Source: Membranihabitans maritimus
GTDB lineage: Bacteria; Bacteroidota; Bacteroidia; Chitinophagales; Saprospiraceae
DNA: 64,000 nt
Direction: 5' to 3'
Assembly (NCBI RefSeq): GCF_021729145.1
Contig: NZ_JAJSLW010000014.1
Location: forward strand, 1 to 64,000
Shown here: piece by piece, positions 19,862 to 29,556 of the stretch
Numbering within the stretch: position 1 is the stretch's first letter
Layout of the letters: every line of letters begins with the position of its first letter
The notes under the pieces: model-generated
Told to the model about the DNA's origin: nothing
The model's input: the letters and a program-made list of their open reading frames with translations, nothing else
The model's database searches: none
Made by a program: the position numbers and the translations under genes

Positions 19862-20929
19862 ATGAAATCATTAAACGAACTAAGGGAAAAATCGGTTCAA
19901 TTGAAAAGTGAAAATCCCAAATTACGAAATCGTAGTTTGGCCAATCAATTGGGTATTTCAGAAGCTGAATTACTTACACTTAACAATCCCCATGTAGATG
20001 TAATCGTCCTGGATGGCGATTGGAGGGAATTGTTGAAAGAGATACATACTATGGGGTATGTCATGGCACTGACTCGAAATGAATCTTGCGTACATGAAAG
20101 AAAAGGTGTTTACAATAACATTTCATTCTATGGGGGTGAAGGGAATATGGGCGTAGCAGTAAATGAGGATATTGATCTCCGTTTTTTTATGAATCAATGG
20201 GTTCATGGATTGGCAGTTATTATGCGAAGGGGGAAGATGGCGGATTTGTATTCATTCCAATTTTTTAATAAAGAAGGTGAAGCTGTCCATAAAATATTTT
20301 CCACTCCCGATTCTGATCTGGATGCATATAACTCTTTAGTAAAAAAATATATCGCTCATGACCAAAATCCTCTAGTTATTGAACAAATAGATGAGATTAA
20401 TTTGGAGGATTCAGCGGATGAAACGTCTGATGTCGATATAGAAGCCTTCCAAAACGATTGGAAAAATCTCCAGGATACCCACGATTTTTTTGGAATGTTG
20501 AAAAAGTACGAATTGAACAGAACCAGAGCTGTTCGTATCGCCCCTGAAGGAATGACAGAAAAAGTAGACAAGGATGCAGTTGTTCGCATGTTGGAATTAG
20601 CGGCCGAAAGAAAAGTTCCGATTATGTGCTTTGTACATAGTAAAGGTTGTGTACAAATCCATTCGGGACCAGTAAAGAACCTCAAAGTTTTTGGGGACTG
20701 GTACAATGTATTAGATAGTAAATTTAATTTACACCTGAAAACGAATGATATATCTGAAACCTGGATTGTCAAAAAACCTACAAAAGATGGTATTGTTACC
20801 AGTTTGGAATTGTTTGATGAGGAGGGCCAATTGATTACTTATTTCTTTGGAAAAAGAAAACCCGGAATTCCCGAGTTAGAATCCTGGAGGAAATTAATGG
20901 CAGAAATTTCCAGGGCATCTGTAAAATAA
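19862..20929 (+). CDS. hmuS: Heme utilisation protein, HmuS/ChuS family
   Basis: 355 residues, the normal length of the two-half ChuS/HemS fold. Recognisable segments are MALTRNESCVHERKGVY in the first half and FVHSKGCVQIHSGPVKNLK with FNLHL in the second. Members bind heme in the cytosol and either degrade it to free iron or hand it on. Its presence is the main reason to read the operon as heme rather than siderophore or cobalamin uptake. It starts two bases after the 37-codon frame and ends 26 bases before the receptor gene. Confidence 0.92.
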   Translation: MKSLNELREKSVQLKSENPKLRNRSLANQLGISEAELLTLNNPHVDVIVLDGDWRELLKEIHTMGYVMALTRNESCVHERKGVYNNISFYGGEGNMGVAVNEDIDLRFFMNQWVHGLAVIMRRGKMADLYSFQFFNKEGEAVHKIFSTPDSDLDAYNSLVKKYIAHDQNPLVIEQIDEINLEDSADETSDVDIEAFQNDWKNLQDTHDFFGMLKKYELNRTRAVRIAPEGMTEKVDKDAVVRMLELAAERKVPIMCFVHSKGCVQIHSGPVKNLKVFGDWYNVLDSKFNLHLKTNDISETWIVKKPTKDGIVTSLELFDEEGQLITYFFGKRKPGIPELESWRKLMAEISRASVK

Positions 20930-20955
20930 GCAGGGGATAGATATACCAATACAAG

Positions 20956-23124
20956 ATGACCAATAATTACCAATATTATAATAAACTCAAACAGGTAAGG
21001 GCTATTGACTGTAGGCAAGCTTACGGTATAGAGTATTATTTATTTTGTTTGTTTATCAGAGGAATATTGATTTTGATTATTTTGGCTCCCGAGTATTTGA
21101 TTGGACAACAATCTTTACCGGAAGGGGCTGATAGTACTCTTTGGAAGCTTGATATAGATGAAGTAGTGGTTACGGCTCAGTACGAACCCACTCATTATTC
21201 AAATGCCGTCCACAACGTGAAGGTTATTGAGGAAGAAGAGATCAAAAGGCTTGGAATGGTCAATTTAGCGGAAGTACTCACTACCCAACTCAATATGCAA
21301 GTGAATACAGATCTGATTTTGGGAAGTGGTCTTACGATACAGGGTATCAGTGGAGAAAATGTACAGATTATGATTGATGGTGTGCCGGTTATTGGAAGAC
21401 TGGATGGTAATATTGATTTATCCCAGATTCAGATGAATAGGGTCAAAAGAATTGAAGTAGTAGAAGGAGCCATGTCTTCACAATATGGAAGTAATGCCTC
21501 AGGCGGAGTCATAAATATAATATCGAGAACATCACAGCTTTCGGACCTACAGGTGGAATTGCGAAATATGGCTGAATCAGTAGGCGTTTTGGATAATTCA
21601 TTGTCCCTGGGTACAAATGTAGGAGGCCTGTATGTTTCAGCGAGTGGTCGGAGGTATCACAGCCAGATTGCTGATGAGGATAGTCTAAGACTTCTTCAAG
21701 AAGTTCTATTACCTGATGGGAACACCTATCAAACAAAGAAGTATCCGTGGAATCCCAAATGGCAGTATTCGGGAGATGCTGTTGTGAAGTACAACTTTAG
21801 TGATTCTTTTTCGCTTCAGTACTCTTTCCGTTATTTTGATGAGAAGGTACAGAGTTTTGGGCAGGTCAGACGTCCTCAATTTAAGCCCTATTCATTTGAT
21901 GATCAATATCTTACAAGGCGATCAGATCATTCGGTTTCTATGAAAGGATATTTAGGAAGTAAAGCTTATTTGACATCAACTAATGCATTTAACCAGTACG
22001 ACAGGAATCTTGTCACATATAGAAAAGATTTTGATGAAGGATTAGAAGCTGAGGTGGAGGGAAGCCATGACACAACCGGGTATACAAGTATTTTAAGCCG
22101 GAATATATTGAGCTGGAACACTAAAAATAAACTCAGTACTCAAATTGGGGTTGAATATTTGCGGGAAACTGCTGAAGGAGATCGTTTGGAATCAATAGAA
22201 GGGAACGGGTCTACTTCAATGATCTCGAATTTAGCGGGGTGGTTGGGAATGAAATACAATCCTTTTGATGAGCTCACGCTTTCGGGTAATTTACGCTACG
22301 GTAATAATACGCGTTTTGACCATCCCATCATTCCTTCCATGAAGGCATTGTGGAAAATCAATAAGCATTGGAATATAAGGGCTGGATTTGCCAAGGGCTT
22401 CAGAGCACCTTCTTTGAAAGAAATGATTTTTCGATTTATAGATATAAATCATCACATTTTGGGAAATGCCGATCTAATGGCGGAGTCTTCGACTAATTTT
22501 TCTATTGATGTGGAAGGTAGTTGGCTTTTGGGGCAAAACTCAGTAGAAGTATCTACTACATTGTTTAACAATAATATCGAAGACCGTATTGTTCTGGCAG
22601 AATACGAAGCAGCCAAATATACGTATAGAAACCTTGAGGAATATGAAACCCATGGGGTGAACCTCAAAGTCGAATATCAGTTAGGTAAGAATTTTAAGTT
22701 GCGATCCGGAGGGGCTTTGACCCGGTTGTACAATATTTTTAGTTCTGAAAATTCTACACAGCGGTTTACGAATTTGTATGAATGGCAGAATAATGCGAGT
22801 ATTTATTGGCCTTTAATTATGACAGACTTTACCGTTTCACAAAAATGGACGAGCAAACAACAGCAATTTTATCTCAATGAAAACGATGAGATATCGGAGG
22901 GTTTTATCGGTGGTATGAATATGGTTAATGCTTCAGTGAGTCGAAATTTCTTTTCCGATCAATTGTTTTTGTCCGTTGGCGTGAAAAACCTTTTGGATGT
23001 AGAATCAGTAGCTCTTTCCGGTGGTTCGGGAGGAGGACATTCTTCTGTGTCGGGAAACCGTGTAGTCAATTGGGGACGGTCTTTTTTCTTGAAATTGAAC
23101 TATCGGTTTGAGACTTCGTTTTAA
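20956..23124 (+). CDS. hmuR: TonB-dependent heme receptor
   Basis: 722 residues. After an unusually long n-region (about 30 residues) comes a hydrophobic signal segment (FIRGILILIILAPEYLIG). The TonB box-like DEVVVTAQ follows near residue 72, then a plug domain (IQGISGENVQIMIDGVPVIG; EVVEGAMSSQYGSNASGGVI) and a 22-strand barrel with FAKGFRAPSLKE and a terminal aromatic (FETSF). It would bring heme across the outer membrane using TonB energy. It is the last gene of the heme operon and converges on the next gene. Confidence 0.92.
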   Translation: MTNNYQYYNKLKQVRAIDCRQAYGIEYYLFCLFIRGILILIILAPEYLIGQQSLPEGADSTLWKLDIDEVVVTAQYEPTHYSNAVHNVKVIEEEEIKRLGMVNLAEVLTTQLNMQVNTDLILGSGLTIQGISGENVQIMIDGVPVIGRLDGNIDLSQIQMNRVKRIEVVEGAMSSQYGSNASGGVINIISRTSQLSDLQVELRNMAESVGVLDNSLSLGTNVGGLYVSASGRRYHSQIADEDSLRLLQEVLLPDGNTYQTKKYPWNPKWQYSGDAVVKYNFSDSFSLQYSFRYFDEKVQSFGQVRRPQFKPYSFDDQYLTRRSDHSVSMKGYLGSKAYLTSTNAFNQYDRNLVTYRKDFDEGLEAEVEGSHDTTGYTSILSRNILSWNTKNKLSTQIGVEYLRETAEGDRLESIEGNGSTSMISNLAGWLGMKYNPFDELTLSGNLRYGNNTRFDHPIIPSMKALWKINKHWNIRAGFAKGFRAPSLKEMIFRFIDINHHILGNADLMAESSTNFSIDVEGSWLLGQNSVEVSTTLFNNNIEDRIVLAEYEAAKYTYRNLEEYETHGVNLKVEYQLGKNFKLRSGGALTRLYNIFSSENSTQRFTNLYEWQNNASIYWPLIMTDFTVSQKWTSKQQQFYLNENDEISEGFIGGMNMVNASVSRNFFSDQLFLSVGVKNLLDVESVALSGGSGGGHSSVSGNRVVNWGRSFFLKLNYRFETSF

Positions 23125-23147
23125 CCCTTTTCTTCATTAAAATACTT

Positions 23148-23753
23148 CTATTTTGTCCCATTTTGAAACCGGTATGCCAGGGTTAGCATTGCACCGGAAT
23201 TGTTGAGGCCGGAAATGCCGAATGAATTGTAATTGTTGTCGGGGTCTCCAGTGCTGTTATAGTTAGTATCAACGTAATTATAAAATAAATTTGGATTAAT
23301 ACTTCCGTATATATAAAATTCACTATTTACTTTGCAATAGCCACCTAATACTACACCTACTCTGGGACCAAAACTAAAAACTGAACGTCTGCTATTGGTA
23401 AAAGACGTTTCACTACTTGATTTATTTATTCCTATTCCGAAACTGGGGCCTATCACAAATCCAAAGTTTTGGTTGATAGGGTTTAGGTGTAAGATGCTGT
23501 AAGTCCCTGAAAATTGCATTGAGTTCAATTCAGAAGCGTAGGAATTGGATGATACAAAGGTAAGCCCAATGCCTCCTGCCAGGTTATGAAGTTTATTTTC
23601 ATCTCCCCATCGATATTGAAGGGAAATATCATCTAAGCCAGATAACCCGATACCTAATTCTTTTACAGGGCTTGGATCGTTCTGTGCATTGAGGGATATA
23701 GAAAGTACCAGGGCAAAGAATAAATAAGACAATGTTGTAAATAAGTGGTTCAT
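23148..23753 (-). CDS. Small outer-membrane beta-barrel protein
   Basis: 201 residues. A signal peptide (LFFALVLSISLNAQ) is followed by alternating strands of an 8-stranded type barrel, ending in the strand SGAMLTLAYRF, close to a typical outer-membrane C-terminal signal. I do not recognise a named family. It is paralogous to the interrupted gene upstream: both begin ...AQ(N/D)xPxxxKE(L/I)G and carry QYRWGxExKL / QFRWGNEEKL. Role unknown; the pair converges on the heme receptor gene. Confidence 0.7.
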   Translation of the reverse strand: MNHLFTTLSYLFFALVLSISLNAQNDPSPVKELGIGLSGLDDISLQYRWGDENKLHNLAGGIGLTFVSSNSYASELNSMQFSGTYSILHLNPINQNFGFVIGPSFGIGINKSSSETSFTNSRRSVFSFGPRVGVVLGGYCKVNSEFYIYGSINPNLFYNYVDTNYNSTGDPDNNYNSFGISGLNNSGAMLTLAYRFQNGTK

Positions 23754-23777
23754 AATAGTTAGTGTTTAATATGTGAG

Positions 23778-24404
23778 TTAATTTGTTGACAGAAATCTAT
23801 ATACCAGGGTAAGCATGACATTAAAATTGTTGACGCCTGATAACCCATAGCCATGCTAAGTGCTTTTTGATTTTTGTTCAGGAATTGAAGGACCAGTACG
23901 CTTAGTGGTATTAATTGTATATCTATAATAAATATTAGGGTTCAGTTCTCCATATAATACCAGTTCAGGTGTGAATTTGTAATAGATTCCTAAAATTCCT
24001 CCGACCCTGGGAGAAATTAGAGTATTACTTCTGTATACAACATAAACATTTTCTTGATTTTTACTGTGGTCAAAGTTTGCATTAATACCTGCTTTCCAGC
24101 CGTAAAACCAACCTATTTTTTCTTTTAACGGTAAAAGTTTAAATGAACTAAAATGAAATCCGAGTTGAGAATCATAGCCATTATTCTCAATAACGGGATC
24201 TAATCTTCCATCGAAGTCCAGATTTCCCGAAATTCGTTTTAACTTTTCTTCATTACCCCATCGGAATTGTATTGAAAAATTATCAAAATTGTTGGTGCCA
24301 AATCCTATTTCTTTTATGGCTGCAGGAGAATCCTGGGCATTGGACTTGAAAAATAAAAAGATGGGAAGTAAAAGTAGAAAGATGTTCCTGCAAAATAAAA
24401 GCAT
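23778..24404 (-). pseudogene. Outer-membrane barrel paralogue interrupted by TAG
   Basis: The open part (24404 to 23856, 182 residues) is similar to its neighbour at 23148-23753 but stops at TAG (23856-23858). The same frame continues for 25 codons to TAA at 23778-23780 and encodes the rest of the barrel: GYGLSGVNNFNVMLTLVYRF aligns with FGISGLNNSGAMLTLAYRF of the paralogue. The stop therefore removes the last strand and the C-terminal signal read by the BAM complex. No frameshift is needed. Likely a recent pseudogene; readthrough or a base-call error are alternatives. Confidence 0.8.
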
Positions 24405-24580
24405 TGTTGTTTGGTTTTATTGAAAAACGGAATAAAAAGGGTGATTTCTAATTTAAATCGATATTTTTTAATTTATTTAACATACATCGACAAAGCAAGA
24501 ACTTGTAGAGGATATTTTTATTATAGGCTTAATTGTTTCCGAATAAATATAAAAGCCGGATAGCTTATTCTGGTATAGAA
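24405..24580. other. Short gap with no gene
   Basis: AT-rich region between the barrel pseudogene and the haloperoxidase-like gene. Nothing convincing is seen. Confidence 0.3.
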
Positions 24581-25933
24581 TTATTGAATTGTACTCATAT
24601 TGATCGGTTGGTTTTGGGTATGGACCCGGGAAATTATAAGTTTTCCAACTTTCTCTCCCTGTTTGATGCCTTCAGTAATGGCGGGCATGTAATGGATACC
24701 TCCGTACAGTCTACTGATAGCTGCCTCTTCGGATGCTTGCAAAAATGAATCGTATGAGCGTGCAGGCAGTCCGAATTCTTCCTCTACGGTATCAATGTAT
24801 TCAAAGTTGTTCCCGAATATTTGTGTCAAAAGGATTGCAGAAGTCCGTGATACGACACTGTGACCACTTGTGTGTTCAGGGAAAGGAGGAGTCTGTAATA
24901 TTGGTTTCCAATCCTCGTCGATATACTCATTGATATAGGTTTCTGGTCGGATTAAATCGGAGCGGTATTTTTCATCCCAGCAACTTATAAAAGCATCAAA
25001 CAAACCTATGGAGACAAGTGTATATGCTTCTATGGTTTTATCAATTGCAAGACCTGATTTCTTACATGCCAAACCTGTAATACCTATCCAGTGCCCTCCG
25101 GGGGATATTTTTTTGGTTGCGGACATTACATGGCCTTTTTGGTGGGAAACAAATGGATTACAATCCCAGAATTTGGCAATGTCATAGCATTCTTTCTCAA
25201 TCTGGTTAACGGAATCGTAAACTATCATGGCCTCTTTGTAAAAGTCGCTACCTGGTTCAATACTGAAGAGAGGAGGGGGAGGGGGGATAAATTGACTGGC
25301 GGAATCCATGACCATAGGCCGTATCTTGTTCCAGTGTGGTTCTATACCATCAATATAAGCGGGAGGGGTAGGTTCCCATCTTGAGGCATCTTTATCGTCA
25401 ATATTGAATTTGGGATAAGTACGGGTTTCTTTATAGAAATCTTTATCCATCCAGGAATTAATATGTTGTACTACCTCCCTGGCATATTTTTGGGAAGCTT
25501 CCAGTTGGCCTGGTGTTATGCCTATTTCCAACCAGGCGTTGTGAAATGAATCCCGGAATGCATCCATTTTTTCTACTGAAAATACCAGTTGGCGACCGAG
25601 AAGTGTAAAGGCTTCAATAGCTGCAATGGAAGTATTGATTTGTGTGGTAGAATCTATGGGTGGAATGTTTGTAAGTCCATTAATTTGCCCTGCCAGGGAA
25701 GTTAATGTGGGAGATGCCTGTTGAATGATTTCATAGGCCGCAATTGCGGGATATGCATATACCCGGGAAGCTACTGGCGGAGAAAAAACATCATATACAA
25801 TGATATCCGTTAATTGCTTGACAGACTTGTGAAATAGTTGGGTATTGTCTACCTGTATTGAAGATACTTGGTGGTCGGGAGTACAACGTACCAGTACAAG
25901 TCCAAGAAACAATATTGGCCCAATTTTTATCAT
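24581..25933 (-). CDS. Vanadium haloperoxidase/PAP2-like lipoprotein
   Basis: 450 residues. A lipoprotein signal (ILFLGLVLVRC) is followed by a helical domain of the vanadium-dependent haloperoxidase/PAP2 phosphatase superfamily. The core motif FPEHTSGHSVVSRTSA and the downstream RLYGGIHYMPAITEG supply the usual vanadate/phosphate-binding His and Arg, and KFWDCNPF lies upstream. In Bacteroidota such lipoproteins are often annotated vanadium-dependent haloperoxidase, but phosphatase activity cannot be excluded from sequence. It starts 12 bases after the end of mnmG on the same strand, so they are probably cotranscribed. Confidence 0.82.
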   Translation of the reverse strand: MIKIGPILFLGLVLVRCTPDHQVSSIQVDNTQLFHKSVKQLTDIIVYDVFSPPVASRVYAYPAIAAYEIIQQASPTLTSLAGQINGLTNIPPIDSTTQINTSIAAIEAFTLLGRQLVFSVEKMDAFRDSFHNAWLEIGITPGQLEASQKYAREVVQHINSWMDKDFYKETRTYPKFNIDDKDASRWEPTPPAYIDGIEPHWNKIRPMVMDSASQFIPPPPPLFSIEPGSDFYKEAMIVYDSVNQIEKECYDIAKFWDCNPFVSHQKGHVMSATKKISPGGHWIGITGLACKKSGLAIDKTIEAYTLVSIGLFDAFISCWDEKYRSDLIRPETYINEYIDEDWKPILQTPPFPEHTSGHSVVSRTSAILLTQIFGNNFEYIDTVEEEFGLPARSYDSFLQASEEAAISRLYGGIHYMPAITEGIKQGEKVGKLIISRVHTQNQPINMSTIQ

Positions 25934-25945
25934 TATATTATTTTT

Positions 25946-27811
25946 CTATCTTCCCATATGTACAAGAAGTACAGATATATCGGCTGGTGACACACCGGAA
26001 ATCCTACTTGCCTGTCCTATATTCAACGGTTTTATGTGTTTGAGTTTCTCCCGGCCTTCGGAAGAAAGGGATGAAATGTTTTCATAGTTAATGCCGGTGC
26101 CCAATTGCACTTGTTCCAATCGTTTTAGTTTATCTGCTTGTTCTTGCTCCTTGGTAATGTATCCGCTATACTTCATTTCAATTTCAGCACTATCGATATA
26201 TTCTTTTGAAAAATTATCCAGGAAGCGGTCAGCATCCGGAAGGTATCTCCTTATATCTTCAAAGGATACATTCGGCCGTAAAATTACGGTATGGAGTTTT
26301 ATTTTCTGATGCAAAGGGGCACTCCCGATGGATTCCAGATAAGGATTTACTAATCCGGGATCGACACTAAAGTCCTTACTAAATCTTTCGATTTTATGGA
26401 TAGCATTTTGTTTCTCATGAACGGAAAAGAGCCGGTCTTCCATATTTTTCATTCCGATATCAGCTGCTTTTTGTGTCAAACGGAGATCGGCGTTATCCTG
26501 TCTCAGAAGAATGCGGAACTCAGCCCTGCTGGTAAACATGCGATACGGTTCATTGGTTCCTTTATTGACCAGATCATCGATCAATACACCAATATACGCA
26601 TCGTATCGATTGAGTATAAAAGGGGATTGATCGTTGACCTTCAGGTGAGCATTGATACCTGCTATAAGTCCCTGGCCGCCTGCTTCCTCATACCCGGTAG
26701 TACCGTTTATCTGACCTGCAAAGAAAAGATTCCTAATCAATTTTGTTTCAAGGGAAAGTTGCAGTTGCTGCGGGGGGAAGAAGTCGTATTCTATAGCGTA
26801 GCCGGGACGAAACATTTTTACATTTTCGAATCCGGCAATCTTTTTCAAAGCTTTGTACTGGATATCTTCCGGAAGAGAAGATGAAAACCCATTGACATAG
26901 ATTTCACATGTCTTTCGGCCTTCGGGTTCGATAAACAATTGATGTCTGTTTCGCTCGGCAAACCGATCGATTTTATCTTCGATCGAAGGGCAATAGCGGG
27001 GGCCAATTCCCTGTATCCTGCCATTGAACATAGGAGAATCTTTGAATCCTTTTTTTAGTTCTTCGTGGACTTCTGGTGATGTATAGGTGATATGACAAGG
27101 CCGTTGTGTAGAAAGTTCAGGTGTTTTAGTAAAGGAAAACGTACCGGGATTTTCATCCCCGGGCTGAATCTCCATACGATCCCAATTCAAAGACCTGCCG
27201 TCTACCCTGGGGGGGGTGCCGGTTTTCATTCTGCCACTTTCAAAACCCAATTCCCGGAGTTGTTCGGTAATGCCCTTAGCTGAACGCTCTCCGGCTCTTC
27301 CCCCTCCCATCTGTTTGGACCCGATGTGGATGATTCCATTGAGAAAGGTCCCATTGGTAAGAATTACTGATTTTGACGGGATTTCCAGGCCAAGTGATGT
27401 GTATACCCCTTTGGCCATACCGTCTTTTACAATAATTCCGGTAACCATTTCCTGCCAGAAATCAATATTGGGATTTTGTTCCAGCATATGTCTCCATTTG
27501 GCAGCAAATTCCATTCGGTCACTTTGCGCCCGAGGACTCCACATAGCTGGTCCTTTGGACATATTGAGCATTCGGAATTGGATCATTGTATGATCCGTAA
27601 CGATTCCGGTATATCCGTTCATTGCATCTATCTCCCGCACGATTTGGCCTTTGGCAATTCCACCGATAGCCGGATTGCATGACATCTGGGCTATGGTATT
27701 CATATTCATAGTGGCCAAAAGTACCTTTGAACCCATATTTGCTGCTGCCACTGCTGCTTCACATCCGGCGTGACCTCCTCCGACTACTATGACATCATAT
27801 TCTGGAAACAT
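25946..27811 (-). CDS. mnmG: tRNA uridine-34 5-carboxymethylaminomethyl enzyme MnmG
   Basis: 621 residues, full length. The FAD-binding motif VIVVGGGHAGCEAA is at the N terminus, followed by MSCNPAIGGIAKG with the conserved Cys, GTPPRVDGRSL, RPCHITYT and FFAGQINGTTGYEEAGGQG. The C-terminal helical MnmE-binding domain ends near ISGVSPADISVLLVHMGR. With MnmE it modifies U34 in several tRNAs. A -7 box lies just upstream. The gene is intact. Confidence 0.97.
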   Translation of the reverse strand: MFPEYDVIVVGGGHAGCEAAVAAANMGSKVLLATMNMNTIAQMSCNPAIGGIAKGQIVREIDAMNGYTGIVTDHTMIQFRMLNMSKGPAMWSPRAQSDRMEFAAKWRHMLEQNPNIDFWQEMVTGIIVKDGMAKGVYTSLGLEIPSKSVILTNGTFLNGIIHIGSKQMGGGRAGERSAKGITEQLRELGFESGRMKTGTPPRVDGRSLNWDRMEIQPGDENPGTFSFTKTPELSTQRPCHITYTSPEVHEELKKGFKDSPMFNGRIQGIGPRYCPSIEDKIDRFAERNRHQLFIEPEGRKTCEIYVNGFSSSLPEDIQYKALKKIAGFENVKMFRPGYAIEYDFFPPQQLQLSLETKLIRNLFFAGQINGTTGYEEAGGQGLIAGINAHLKVNDQSPFILNRYDAYIGVLIDDLVNKGTNEPYRMFTSRAEFRILLRQDNADLRLTQKAADIGMKNMEDRLFSVHEKQNAIHKIERFSKDFSVDPGLVNPYLESIGSAPLHQKIKLHTVILRPNVSFEDIRRYLPDADRFLDNFSKEYIDSAEIEMKYSGYITKEQEQADKLKRLEQVQLGTGINYENISSLSSEGREKLKHIKPLNIGQASRISGVSPADISVLLVHMGR

Positions 27812-27836
27812 GTACTAAAACTTTGATTTAGAGGGG

Positions 27837-27844
27837 CAAAGTTA
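27837..27844 (-). promoter_or_regulatory. Promoter -7 element of mnmG
   Basis: TAACTTTG on the minus strand fits TAnnTTTG and would start the transcript roughly 20 bases before the mnmG ATG. No clean -33 TTTG is present. Confidence 0.5.
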
Positions 27845-28029
27845 CTGAAAATTCGGGATGGATTTAAATATAAAAGTAGGATTTAATTATTTATCTAGTG
27901 CCTGCGAACCGGTTTACGTGAAGTGTCCCATTCAATATCCCATCAACACTGATGTCCTCTTCGATATCAGGTCAACCTTCTCTAAGACCATCATCAGCTA
28001 TCTCAAAATTATTTCGCTATTTTTACATT

Positions 28030-28500
28030 ATGAAAATAGACGATTTCGACCGGCAAATTATGGAGATGCTCCAGAATAATGCACGAATGACCATTAAAGA
28101 AATTTCTTCCAATTTGGGCCTTTCATCAACTCCGGTGTTTGAACGGATAAAAAGACTGGAGAAAAATGGGTATATAGACAAATATGTAGCTCTGTTGAAT
28201 CGCGATCTCCTCGGGTACAAAATGGTGGCCTTTGTCCAGATTTCTTTGAGCCTTCACAACTTGCATGAGGTTAATTCATTTGTGGAAAGGATTACGGTAT
28301 TTCCTGAAGTAATGGAATGTTATCATACCACAGGAGATTCAGACTTTTTATTGAAGATTTTGGTTAAGGATATGGATCAGTTTAATGAATTTATTTTAAA
28401 TAAGTTATCTAATATTGAAAATTTAGGGAGAGTAAAGACGCAGTTTGCTTTGTCCACAAGAAAGCGGACGACGGCATTAGATCTGGAAGTTGATTTGTAG
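28030..28500 (+). CDS. Lrp/AsnC-family transcriptional regulator
   Basis: 156 residues from ATG 28030. An N-terminal helix-turn-helix (FDRQIMEMLQNNARMTIKEI, then LGLSSTPVFERIKRLEKNGY) is followed by the RAM ligand-binding domain (MVAFVQISL, CYHTTGDSDFLLKI). Such proteins bind amino acids and control amino-acid metabolism or transport. An earlier in-frame ATG would add 26 residues without family support. It is divergent from mnmG with about 220 bases between, and no target can be named. Confidence 0.92.
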   Translation: MKIDDFDRQIMEMLQNNARMTIKEISSNLGLSSTPVFERIKRLEKNGYIDKYVALLNRDLLGYKMVAFVQISLSLHNLHEVNSFVERITVFPEVMECYHTTGDSDFLLKILVKDMDQFNEFILNKLSNIENLGRVKTQFALSTRKRTTALDLEVDL

Positions 28501-29003
28501 GGCCATATTCTGACCTATTTAAAGGATTCGAATGAAATACTTCAATAGAAAAATTCCCTGGTTATATTTTGTTTCATTAGAAGTGGGGTAAAAGGAAGTG
28601 AGGCATAAACCACTATATTAAATAATGCTTTATTTGAAACTATTATTTGCTTTGATTGAATGAATCACACCTTTTTTACAAACCTTGCTAAAACCCAGTA
28701 TTATATTAATATAAGTTCTACTGTGAAAAATAAGAGCTCTGACCGCCTGCCGACTTTTGCTTTGGAGGTGGCACAAGGAGCGAAATATAATTAACCCTGG
28801 GTGCCAACCCTGGGAGGAAAACAAGTGAAATCGTCGATTCTGGCATTGATTTGCACAATGCAGTACAAGAAATAACTCTTGGTTGAGCTTAGGTTAAAAT
28901 AGCGTAAATCAATTCACTACTTGATTATTTATATGATCTATAGAATCTTTGCTATTGGCTGAAACAGATTTGTCAAACTTTTATAATTTTCTGTTTTAAA
29001 ACA
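28501..29003. other. Gene-free stretch holding repeat copy 1
   Basis: About 500 bases without a supported gene. It contains one copy of a dispersed palindromic repeat (28712-28838). Short frames that cross it (one about 44 codons on plus, one about 64 on minus) are products of the repeat and not believed. Confidence 0.6.
28712..28838 (+). repeat. Dispersed palindromic repeat, copy 1
   Basis: Shares with 31229-31345 the blocks TAAGTTC, ATAAGAGCTCTGA, GCCTG, AGCGAAATATA, TTAACCC/CTAACCC, GGGTGCCAACCC and a downstream TCGTCGA. The core is CCCTGGG-TGCCA-ACCCTGGG, two direct copies of a self-complementary heptamer around a short spacer that can fold as a hairpin. The pattern resembles REP-like elements that recur in Bacteroidota intergenic regions. 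It has no coding capacity of its own. Confidence 0.7.
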
Positions 29004-29378
29004 TTACGAAGTAAACTGAATCTGTAATAACCCAAAGAAACAACTAATTCCGAAATAACAAAATGACCATAACCTGCTTTCGTGAGGAACAAATTCGGAA
29101 TCAGTCCAGAAGGCCGGCATGCCATTTGTAAACCAGGAAAAAACAATTGGTAAACTCATGGTCATTCCCAGCAAACAACATACACATATTAGCCAGGCTA
29201 TTATGGAAATGCCTTTGTCAAACATATAGAGTATGGCATTTAAGGCAATTGCAGAAAATAAAAGGGTCCAACTCAGTGAATCCTGACCTGAAAATACCTT
29301 ACTGATCAAAAGTCCAAAGACTATAATCGTAAAAATATGCAGTCCGTATTTTTTAATATAATTAAGCATTTCATTCAC
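29004..29378 (-). CDS. Hypothetical four-helix membrane protein
   Basis: 124 residues with about four membrane helices (near 12-28, 35-51, 57-83 and 107-120). No motif or family is recognised. It stands alone between repeat copy 1 and a lipoprotein pseudogene, with about 180 bases of non-coding sequence upstream. The start could be the first ATG (29378) or the one three codons later. Confidence 0.6.
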   Translation of the reverse strand: MNEMLNYIKKYGLHIFTIIVFGLLISKVFSGQDSLSWTLLFSAIALNAILYMFDKGISIIAWLICVCCLLGMTMSLPIVFSWFTNGMPAFWTDSEFVPHESRLWSFCYFGISCFFGLLQIQFTS

Positions 29379-29556
29379 AACTTATTGCAGGAAAAATGAA
29401 AGCAAAAATTGTTCCAAATATTAAATTAATTCTTTATGTATTGAGTTAAATTAAAAGTTTGCTGTACAATGAATAGCTAACTGCCTGAAAAACGGCAATT
29501 TGGACCAATCTTGACCGTTTTTTGCCCGTCTTATTTTAAGAAAAAACCAAATTATT

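Noticed and set aside
26396-26884. 162-codon frame on the plus strand inside mnmG
   Set aside because: Antisense to a conserved housekeeping gene and matches nothing.
27858-28079. 73-codon plus-strand frame overlapping the Lrp gene start
   Set aside because: Different frame from Lrp, overlaps its helix-turn-helix, no features.
28630-28824. 64-codon minus-strand frame
   Set aside because: Made by the dispersed repeat; similar spurious frames arise wherever such repeats occur.
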